In this document: positions 50,101-62,100 of the stretch, one piece after another
Numbering within the stretch: the first letter of the stretch is position 1
Layout of the letters: every line of letters begins with the position of its first letter
Assembly (NCBI GenBank): GCA_030141605.1
Contig: JAQGDQ010000013.1
Coordinates: 1,079,947-1,143,946 of the forward strand
DNA length: 64,000 nucleotides
Reading direction: 5' to 3'
Source: Tubiluchus corallicola
Lineage: Eukaryota; Priapulida; Priapulimorpha; Priapulimorphida; Tubiluchidae
Position numbers and translations under genes: made by a program
The notes under the pieces: generated by a model
What the model was told of the DNA's origin: nothing
Databases searched by the model: none
Seen by the model: the letters and a program-made list of their open reading frames with translations, nothing else

Positions 50101-53100
50101 TCAGTATATTAGGCCATAATTTATTTTGAACTAATGCCCGGTTTTCCTTTAAAAGTTTATCAATCGTGTATGCAAGTCGAAAAACAATAGAGCTCTCGTT
50201 TATGGAAATACACAATATCTTTTACAGTTGGATCGTGTACTAGAAGCTCAGAGATTGTTCAATATGGTGTCCTGTGTCATGCATCACTTGGGTCATGCTT
50301 ACCACGACGTTAGCGATTTAATGATTGATATGAGGCAGGACCCTCCCCGAGCGCTCGTTAATCCTCCTACAGCATTTGCAACCCCTCCGAGACAGAGAGT
50401 ACCGCAAGTAAGTCTTCACTTTAGATGATTTAGCATTGAGCAAAATCGTTAATTTAGCATTTAGCATGGAAGAGTTGGAAATAGGGATTTTTAAATGTAC
50501 CCGATTGTGTATGTAATTTTCTACTCTACCTAATATATTTGCATATCTTTATGTATTTAAAACTGTCAAAGTTACCTTTATGTTATATGATTTAGTGGAA
50601 TGAAAGTGGTAGTCTTAATACACACCTGTTATACTCCGATTGCGTAAAGCTTCCAGGATTATTTTATATTTCTGAATCAAAGTAAAGAAATGTTATCGTA
50701 TGATGCAAAATATGTTAATTTCTTCAACAGCTTTATTTGGGGATAAATTGAAAGCCTGCAAAGTAATTGCATTCTGTAGAGTAGAAGTAATAACTTGTGC
50801 TATAATTATTCATGCACATTACTAAGCTTGGGATGTGGCTTCGTTTAATACCTTAATATTTTAAGAGAATATTCCTGATAATAAACCTTTTCACAGTTTT
50901 GTTGTGTGCATACACAGTTGCTGTAGGTCAAAGATTAGGTTTACCACAGCAGCACGTTTTAACTACATCCGTCATGTGTGTAAAGCAAAGCCGTCTGCTG
51001 TATCAGTTTACTAACTTCAGTTGTTTTGCGTGTACTTTACTTAATTGTGCATTTCTTTGTGTGTAGAGTGATTTACTATCACGATCTTGCTTGAGAACAA
51101 GAAAAAATGAATTACGTAAGGTTCTAGCTAGCTGTTAAAACTGTTACTATTACAATAGCATGGGCTGCCAGGCGTTGTGAAGTGTTCACAAATGCGTCGT
51201 CTGGTACACGTAACCTTTCAACTTCTCGCGTTCGTTATCAATCGCTGTAACTATGAAAAGGCTTATTAACTCCTACTATAACACCATCAGTCGTAGCAAT
51301 GCACTGAACCTAAACAAAATTTTGAGATTAGCAGAATATGTCTTGTTTATGTGTTAGGTTTCATAATGTTATGTTTATAGGTGTCCATTTTACCATGTTT
51401 TGGTGTCCATGTTGTTATTTTTAAGATGTTAATAATAATGCTAGTTGTCGTTGCAAGTTTTTCAAGTTGCCATCCTGAAACTGTAGATTTCTAGCCGAAG
51501 ATAAGGCATTGTTATTATTCATTTTATTAATTTTATACTGGGAAACTCTTATATTTGCTTGTTTTATGGTTGGTATGTTGCTATTTAGGAGATTCGTGTT
51601 ACGAGAACGAGGGCACATGTCCCGACTAGCCATGCAGCTTCAGCTTCAGCACCACCTCCGAATGCTACTTCTACGGCATCTCAGGTAATTGTTATCACAC
51701 TGTTTATGTGTTATTTTTAAGAAAATGCAGTTTTCGTGATTTAAGTTTGTTCAAAGCATGACTGATTTATAGTTTTTTCAAATCTATAATATAATGTTGA
51801 AGTCCTGGTTTATATGATGCTTATTTGTGAATGTGGAGTATAGATTGTGCATAATTAACCTTTTTAAAGGCTATAGACATTGAATTGGGGTTCCAAACTT
51901 TTTAGACCATTGACCCGTTAATGGAATCCTTGATTTCTCTTGACTCCCAGGCTTATGCAAAAAAATAAATATTAATTTTTCACTGTGTGGGACAATCTAA
52001 CAAGCCCTGCTTTTTGATTGCCCACAACACATTTACATTTGTATACAGGTGAACAGTGTGTGAGGCTTTTCTTGTGCGGAAACAATAAAAGCTTATTTGT
52101 ATTATGTTCATTGTAGGCCCTTTCACTATATATTGTACATGAAACTATTGTAAATGTGTAATGTGAAATAAATGACTTATGACTTACTGGAAAAGGTGTT
52201 AGTAAAAATTGTTTGTGCAGACATCACACTGAAAACATTCACCATTATCTGTTTGACTGACCTTATATATTGCAAGTAGAAGTTATTCATAGGATAAAAT
52301 ATCAACTCTTCTAGGCCACGACCAAAATGTTCTGGTACTTCAATTAGTGCAAAGATTTGCTAAGGAGGCAAAAAGATTCCGCCGTAGAAATTAGTCAGTT
52401 TTCAGTATTTTAGCAGTTTAATTAATTGGCATTTTCCAAGTGTAATTAATATCCACTGATGCTCTATTGTCAATTTAACTGTGTAGGTACTTTGCAATTT
52501 TTGATGTATGTATAAGTTCTTCTCCAGATTGTTTACCTCAGGTTTTATAATATAGGAAATAAAAAATGTGTTCATGTATAAAAAATCAAATCATTTATGC
52601 TATTTTATGTTATTTTTCCTGACAGGGACAGCAAGAACCTCCGTTCCATCCGCCTCCAAATGCTTTTAGGCCTATGAGAAACATTCGGGGAGTGCATATT
52701 CGACAGCCGGCACAAATGGGAGTTCCTGGAGGCTTTCCTGGTTTTCCATTTCCCTTCCCGATGGGAATGCCTCCGATGCCAGGTATTTTCATATTTGTTA
52801 TGGTATTTTTAAATAAACAAGTATGTGCATTCATTGTTTTACAAGATGATGTAGATTATTCATTAATAATTGGTTGTTAACGAGAGGAATAGCCGATTGT
52901 TTTTGTTTGTCTTGCTAGGCAACCCTGAAACTCAGCGCTTTGGCGGTGGCAACCCTGCATTCTTTGTAGAAGTGGGTGCTAGACCAGTACAAATTACTGC
53001 TGTTTCTGCGCCTGTAGTTTCTTCACGTGCAGCAAACTCCACTGCACCGACTGGCAACACTACAATGACAAGTACACAACCTATTAGTGCTTCGGTAACC

Positions 53101-56100
53101 ATCACTAACGCATCGACTGTGCCTAGTGCAGGTACCGCGGGTAAGTATTTTGTATTTTTATGTACAGCTGCTATTAATTTTTCTTGCTGTACAACAGATT
53201 ACTGGTTCATGTATGCTGGACCTGATTTTTGCAAGATTTCATGAAAATCTCCTGTATGTGTATATATATATATATTTGCATTTATTGCCATTTTCTGTTT
53301 CTTGCATGTGGATGTCTTTCCGGTCATTAATTTATGGATGGTGTTAATTTTCTAGATGGTAACATTCTTGGTATGAACCTCGGTCCATTTGTACAGAACA
53401 TTTTGCAGGCTATGAGTGGCACGGCGGCACCTGCAAGTTCACAGCAACGTAAGTTTTTGTTTAGCTAGTTGCCAAGCATTAAACTCAGTACTGAGTGTTT
53501 CTTTTTTTATACGATTTTTGATTACCAATGCCCAGCATTTAGTGTAGTCTACAGTATAACACCATTATAGCGAAAATCGTTTACTACGTACACACCAGTA
53601 ATGCGAACTCTCAAAAAAGAACGAACTCTAATCATTTATTTAAATAATATTCTATCTCTATCTTTGAATACTGCATACTCGGTTATTGCGTATTGTGGAC
53701 TTTTTGTCTGGCCACTATGTAATTATAATTTTTTTGCATACTTTACCTTTGCCAGCTGTTTGCAAGTTAATTTACAGTTAAATTTAACCCATCATTTTTT
53801 TGCCACAAAAATTTTGTTGGGCAAGCAGCATGTGGAGTTTTAACATGTCATATCAAAGGTCATTTTGTCTACTAGCTGTATGAACAGTGAGTCCCTCAGC
53901 GGTTTGGCACCCAGCTGTTTGACGTATGTTTGCTGGAAATTAAGATTCGTCAAGTAATGAACCCTACTGCAGTTACTTTGCTGCAAAAACTTCTTATACG
54001 AGTGACAAACGAAAACTGACTTTTGAATCTCATTTATTAAGCTGAAAATGTCACATAAATTTGCAGCCAAACATATACACTCAATTTAATATGAAACGTT
54101 CATTAATGTTTAGTTTATCAAAGCAACATAAAATACATTTCATTGAAAATGAATAACACTGCAAAGTAATTGATGCTTGATAGTATTCTAATAGTACTTT
54201 ACGTCTTCTGTGAAGCCACATATTATACATTATTTATAAGATTTTATGATCAGTACTTACTTGTCTATCAAATGTTTGTGTACATGATTAGCTGCATATG
54301 CTTACAAAGTACTTCGGTTATAAAGTACATTTTTCTGGATCGTAAACAAGTTTGTTATAACAATGTTGTACTGCATTTATTGTATGTGTTGTATCAAGAT
54401 TTTCACTCTCTTTGTCATATTTCTCTAAAATGAAATACCAAGTGACTATAGGTGTTATAGCTTTTTCAAATGTGAGTTAATTTTTGGCAAATAGCCACAA
54501 GTAGTGGAAAGTCCTGATGTCCTGGAATGTACTGTCTTAGTGGTTCGCACGTCCATTTAATTACCAGGCTCAGTGCTGCTTTACTTTGGTCGCTAAACAT
54601 CCGCTGTGATTACTTTGCTGTATCCCTCAACGAACAGATTAAGATTAATTCCACAAGTCTGTGCATTTAATGAGAATCAGCTCTTGATCAGTCTGAGAAC
54701 CCTTCGGCTAATTGACTCAGTCAGTTAATTGGGTCAAAACACTTCCGTCCCAAAGTGAGTCTACTAAGCTGCGCCTAATGTATTGAAGTGCGTTTGATTT
54801 CATTTCATTTCAGAAACACCAAGTACAACAGGAGCCAGTGTTCCACCTCAACCTCACGCCGTACCCCTGTCTGTTCTACAGTCTTCGCGAGACATGCCTT
54901 CATTTGCTCCACAGCAAATGCAAGGCACTCCGGCTTCTGCTCCACATCCATTGCAAGGTACCCCAACTTCTGCTCCACATCCAATGCAAGGCATCCCACC
55001 ATCTGCTCCACAGCAGCCACATGGCACGTCTACAACATCGCAGACTTCCCGACCCATTCCTACGGCTTCAATTCACATTCCGTGCACTGTCGGTCCAGGT
55101 ATGCCTATAGCTCCTCATCCTCTCGTTTGTATCGATCCATTTTTGCCGTGCTCCTCTAGGCACGCTATGCCTTCCCTACCACGACCTGGGGTTCAGGGTC
55201 AACAACAACAAGCGGGAAATGGTATTGCTGATATGGTCGGTGGAATAATCAATTCATTCATACAACAACAGGTAGTAAGAGGTAAGTTAATTATGTTGTA
55301 TCCTATCGTTATGGTGTTCTTTCTCGTGTTAGCTTGACTTTGTTACACCGAGGTTTAAGTTCAAATAAAGGTCACAATTACTTCACGCTTGGACACGCTC
55401 ATTTTGAACGAAACATGGCGTCATCCGGTTCCTGTGGAATATAAACACTTATCTTGCCAGGTGCTTCTGCAGTCATGTCTTATAGAGCGAACTCTGTAAA
55501 CTAGATAACCCGCCCAGCATATACTGTATGCTCGCAAGTTTGCTGCTTATCGAAAGTCAATAAAAAATCTGTGAACTAATTATTTACACATCAGTACATA
55601 CTACTTACACATTTAAAGGTATAATCTTATGCATTTGTGCATTAAAGCTATGTAACCAATTTTAATTTGGTCATAATTGATCCAATGACTAATTTTTACT
55701 TAAACACAGTTAAACACATCACAAGAATAACGGAACTTCTGAGTGAACTGTAGAAATTTTGTATTGCCCAGCAGGCACTAGGTTTTTTAAAAAAATGTGC
55801 CGCTGATGTTCATTTGGCGAGAGATAAGAAATATTTAAATTTCTGTCGCATTTTTAAGCAAGGCATTTTATGCACATGTATTGTGTGGTGATTTCAATAT
55901 TTTTAACTGTATATTAAAATGCAATAATGTAGCTCAAAGATTAGTTTTCCTTTAGAGAAGTTATGCTTTTGTGCTAGTTATTAATTTGCCGTCAAGACTT
56001 ATTGCGTATATCATTTTCCAATACTGTTAATTTCAATGTTTAATGTGTATTTAGGTCTAGGTTCGGCGCCAATGTTTCCAGCTCCTACAATGCAGCCAGC

Positions 56101-59100
56101 GCCACAAGTTCCCACGACGACTAACCAACCAGCATCTGAGCAATCGGCTACTACTGAACAGGTATGATGATTTGTATGTAGTTTCCAACTTGTTAAGAGC
56201 TATTTTAACAAGAGCTATTGCTGTGCGTCTACGAAGTTTATTCAGCATTGTGTCATGAAGAATTCTGTTACAGAATTTATTGAAGATAAGCAGTTAAAAT
56301 GCTTATTACTTTGTTTATCGGAGAAAATTTAGCAACATTTTGTTTGTGTTTGATATTGCACCATGTGCACGAAACCTCGTAAAGTTGTGTGACATCCTAC
56401 CTACTTGCAATTTAATATTTTTGTATTCAGCATTCGGTTTTAATTAAATTTATTTTTCCATAATATCATCCAGAGGATAAGCTTTTTCACTGTTTCGGCG
56501 ATTGATGATGATAGTGAAAAGGTCAAAGGTTAAGTGTACCAGACGATGCATTTGTATGCACTTGACAATGCCTCGCAGCCCAAGCTCATGTAATAGTAAC
56601 TTTTAACAGCTGGCTAGAACTTTACCTAGTTCATTTTTTGTGTTTCCCGGCAAGATCTTGCTAGTAAATCACTCTGTGCACAGACTAATGCATAATTAAG
56701 TAAAATCCGCCTAAAACAACTGATGTTACTGAACTAATGCAGCAAACTGCTTTGCTTTACCCACATGTCATGTGATGGGTTATTGTTTAGATGTTTTGTT
56801 GTGGTTCACTAAACCTTTGACCTACAGCAACTGACGTGCGCGCAACGAAACTGTGAAAAGGCTTATTGTTGCAATCTTTTGAGTAACAAATTTGCTAACC
56901 AGCTACATTTGATTTGCACTCAGCAGGCGAGGACACAAGTTCCAGCGTCCACTGTAGCCAATGACAACAGTAATAACAGAACGCCACCAGAAACAGTGAC
57001 CACTGAGACATTCTTCAATCTCGTGCATTACGTAACCAATCAGGTTGCCTCCGCAGCAGCAGGGGAACAACCTCAAGTTACTATTGGTCAGTTTTTATCA
57101 TCAATTGAAGAGGGAAGCCAGTTTATGCAAGAGGAAGGTAAAGCTAAATAGAGACGCATTCATCTTTGCTTACCTGTTATAAGGTTAAATTCGTTAATTT
57201 GTGTTTATTATAATTCGGACCCAGAGGCGTAGCCAGGTGGGGGTGACAGGGGGCAATTGCCTCCAGGCTCAAGTGTGAAAGGGTGCAAAATTCTTCTAGA
57301 GTTCAGTGAGATCTGACATTAACAAAGCAGTTGGCAAAAGTATTCAAATTACAACAAAATTGTCTAGACAGAGCTGACTTATTTACTACATATATCCTAG
57401 AAATAAGGCTAATGTTGTTACTTAATGGCATGTGTATGGTGTCGTATGGCATAGCAGATCAATAATTTTGGGAGAAACATTAGCGTTTCTCTAAATGCCA
57501 TTTGTATTATTATGAAAACCTGCAGTGTTCTGTATCTTTCGCAATTCTTGCATGTTTTAATGCTGGAGCTGAATGTTTAAAGATTGTCATGTTACATGCA
57601 ACTAATGCATAGAAAACAGTTATTCTGACGCAGTGCTGCATATCAAACTCGGGGTGATTGTTAAGAAAAATTCATTTATCTTTACCCCGCCATGTTGAGA
57701 AGGAAAAATCGGCCTCAGGGACGCAAAAAGCGTGCGCAGTTTCTCGCTTCACCAATGAAACGAATGAACAAAATTCAAAACATTTAAAGGATAGGGCGCC
57801 AGAAGTTTTTTTATCGCACTTTGTCGCGACCAATTATTGTTGCATTATGCGGGACACTGCTTATGAGTATTTGATAACATTTTTATACTTAATCAAATTT
57901 AATAAATTTTTCACAAAGGATAGCTGTGTAGGTTCATTATGTTTTCATTAGCAGTGGCCAGACATTTCATATCAGCTAATTTAACTAACACCTGATTGTA
58001 TAATGGCCTAGTGCAGATAAACTGATTAAACTATCATTGAAGCAGAACAAATTTTAATTGTATTTTATACAATGTGTTGTTTATTGGCATTTGCTTTGAC
58101 TTTTCAGTAGTATCGTGGTATCTACTTTGAATACATAAAAATGTGAATTTAATTTATATTTATTGCTTTCTGCCAAGAAGTTGATTTCGTACAAATTTCA
58201 GCAAGGTACTTTTGCAAGGTGTAATTCTGCTTTCTTTGCTCATGTTATATAATAAGAAATGAGTTTTAGTCTACAATATTTGTGTGACCATTATGTTGGG
58301 AGAGGAGTAGAACACTAGCTGAAGTAGGACAGTTGGCGTACATGGGCCAGCCCAAAGTAGGACGCGGCATACATGGGCCAACCCAAGTAGGACACTAGAT
58401 GCAGGTCAGGAATTGAGTCATTAATTGAAAATGTCAGTACACTGAATAATTTATTACACATCTGATAAAATAAAAGAGCCTTATTCTGAGCTAGTAGAAC
58501 GGCCAGTATTAAATTTGGCTTCGATATTAATGTTTTTGAAGTGAAATAAGCCCTCTTTTTAGGCAATTCCAACATTTGGTGAAGGTATATCATTTTTATT
58601 TTGTCTCACTTCTCGGACAAGTGATCAGTTTTGCTACACTTCACAGAATTTTTAAAAATTTGAAACAAAATTCTCGATCTAAAGTTAAAACGTCACTACC
58701 CTAGTTAGGCTGCCCATGTGCGACACTGCTGTTAGCCAAATTTAGCACATGCGCTTCAGCGGAAGTGTCCCACTTCAACTAGTGGCGTACTCTACGCCTA
58801 CACATTATTTCTGCATTACAGGTTTGATTTCAAGTCTGTTCCAATGTCTTGGTAATCTAACTTTTTCTGATTTGATGGGGGTGATGTTTGGTCAGTCGGC
58901 TCCTCTGCAACGACTCCGCCCACAGTTGCAAGAGTTTGTGCGGGAGAAACTTCTCGAGAATGAACCTCCGTCTACTGAGAACGTTGATGCTGCTCTTACT
59001 AGATTAATGACAGATGTGACTGAACAACTTCGCCAGATTGTGGTATGCTATCTTACTGTTTGTTAGCAATGCTGTAAAGAAGTTTATTGTTTAACCATAT

Positions 59101-62100
59101 TAAGTTTATAACTTTCTGTGGCTAGTGTAATAACTTAAGGTTGTACATTTGATACATCTATTATCTCATCTCTTTCATGTCTTTTTTGAATTTTCATTTA
59201 AATTTTATGTTTTATTTGTCCTTGCTTTGCTTCTAGTTGTAAATAAAAGTAAGGTTTTGGAATAAATGTCTGTCCTTCAGCATTTGTAATGCCTGTAAAA
59301 CATTACTTTTTATGTCACTGGAACAGCTGGGCCTATTTAAAGTCGAGGAAATGTTTCTGTTGTTGGCCAATTATAGGATTTTTTTTTATTTTTGCCCGGC
59401 GATTCTTTGCTTTCCAAGTTTTCTATCTGTTTTTACAGCAATTCGTTTAAGGCTCATATTATTTGGTATGTGATAAGAACCAGCTGTTGGAGTTTCAGAG
59501 TGGGTGAATTCAGTTCCTATCAGCTTATGTTGTTGTCCAAATTTATGATACATTGGCGGGATGTAGTAGTAGCAGTTTATCATTTATGTAGTTCTGAAAA
59601 TCTTTAGAACACATGTTTAACAATACAATTTATGACAAACGTACAGAGCATTGATTTAGTACAATATATGATACACTATAATGAATAAATGCTTGCACAC
59701 TGTAGAGGATCTAATGAATAAATGCTTGCACACTGCGTAGGATCTAATGAATAAATGCTTGCACACTGCCTAGGATCTAATGAATAAATACTTGCACGCT
59801 GTGTAGGATCTAATGAATAAATGCTTGCACACTGCATAGGATCTAATGAATAAATGCTTGCACGCTGTGTAGGATCTAATGAATAAATGCTTGTACACTG
59901 CGTAGGATCTAACGCATAAATGCTTGCACACTGCATAGGATCTAATGAATAAATGCTTGCACACTGTGTAGGATCTAATGAATAAATGCTTGCACACTAC
60001 ATGGGGTCTAATGAATAAATGCTTGCACACTACATAGGGTCTAATGAATAAATGCTTGCACACTACATAGGGTCTAATGAATAAATGCTTGCACACTGCA
60101 TAGGGTCTAATGAATAAATGCTTGCACACTACATAGGGTCTAATGAATAAATGCTTGCACACTACATAGGGTCTAGTGAATAAATGCTTGCACACTACAT
60201 AGGGTCTAAGGAATAAATGCTTGCACACTACATAGGGTCTAATGAATAAATGCTTGCACACTGCATAGGGTCTAATGAATAAATGCTTGCACGCTGTGTA
60301 GGATCTAACGAATAAATGCTTGTACACTGCGTAGGATCTAATGAATAAATGCTTGCACACTGCCTAGGATCTAATGAATAAATGTTTGCACGCTGCATAG
60401 GATCTAACGCATAAATGCTTGCACACTGCCTAGGATCTAATGAATAAATGCTTGCACACTACATAGGATCTAATGAATAAATGCTTGCACACTGCCTAGG
60501 ACCTAACGAATAAATGCTTGCACACTGCATAGGGTCTAATGAATAAATGCTTGCACACTGCATAGGGTCTAATGAATAAATGCTTGCACACTACATAGGG
60601 TCTAATGAATAAATGCTTGCACACTACATAGGGACTAGCGAATAAATGCTTGCACACTACATAGGGTCTAAGGAATAAATGCTTGCACACTGCATAGGGT
60701 CTAATGAATAAATGCTTGCACACTGCCTAGGATCTAATGAATAAATGCTTGCACGCTGTGTAGGATCTAATGAATAAATGCTTGTACACTGCTTAGGATC
60801 TAACGCATAAATGCTTGCACACTGCATAGGATCTAATGAATAAATGCTTGCACGCTGTGTAGGATCTAACGAATAAATGCTTGTACACTGCGTAGGATCT
60901 AATGAATAAATGCTTGCACACTACATATGGACTAGCGAATAAATGCTTGCACGCTGCGTAGGATCTAACGAATAAATGCTTGCACACTGCGTAGGATCTA
61001 ATGAATAAATGCTTGCACACTGCCTAGGATCTAATGAATAAATGCTTGCACACTGCCTAGGATCTAATGAATAAATGCTTGCACGCTGCCTAGGATCTAA
61101 TGAATAAATGCTTGCACACTGCGTAGGATTATAACGCATAAATGCTTGCACACTGCCTAGGATCTAATGAATAAATGCTTGCACGCTGTGTAGGATCTAA
61201 TGAATAAATGCTTGTACACTGCGTAGGATCTAACGCATAAATGCTTGCACACTGCGTATGATCTAATGAATAAATGCTTGCACACTACATAGGATCTAAT
61301 GAATAAATGCTTGCACACTGCATAGGGTCTAATGAATAAATGCTTGCACACTACATAGGGTCTAATGAATAAATGCTTGCACACTACATAGGATCTAATG
61401 AATAAATGCTTGCACACTGCATAGGGTCTAATGAATAAATGCTTGCACACTACATAGGGTCTAATGAATAAATGCTTGCACACTACATAGGGTCTAGCGA
61501 ACAAATGCTTGCACACTGCATAGAGTCTAATGAACAAATGCTTGCACACTGCATAGGGTCTAAGGAATAAATGCTTGCACACTGCATAGGGTCTAATGAA
61601 CAAAGGCTTGTACACTACATAGGGTCTAAGGAATAAATGTTTGCACACTGCATAGGATCTAACGCATAAATGCTTGCACACTGCGTAGGATCTAATTAAT
61701 AAATGCTTACACACTGCATAGGGTCTAACGAATAAATGCTTGTACACTACATAGGGTCTAAGGAATAAATGCTTGCACACTGCATAGGGTCTAACGAATA
61801 AATGCTTGTACACTACATAGGGTCTAAGGAATAAATGCTTGTACACTGCTTAGGATCTAACGCATAAATGCTTGCACACTGCATAGGATCTAATGAATAA
61901 ATGCTTGCACGCTGTGTAGGATCTAACGAATAAATGCTTGTACACTGGTCTAATGAATAAATGCTTGCACACTACATAGGGTCTAATGAATAAATGCTTG
62001 CACACTACATAGGGACTAGCGAATAAATGCTTGCACACTACATAGGATCTAATGAATAAATGCTTGCACACTGCCTAGGATCTAATGAATAAATGCTTGC

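Noticed and set aside
57658-57951. 97-codon frame in BAG6 intron 16
   Set aside because: Not in frame with BAG6 splicing, no motif and no acceptor/donor pair.
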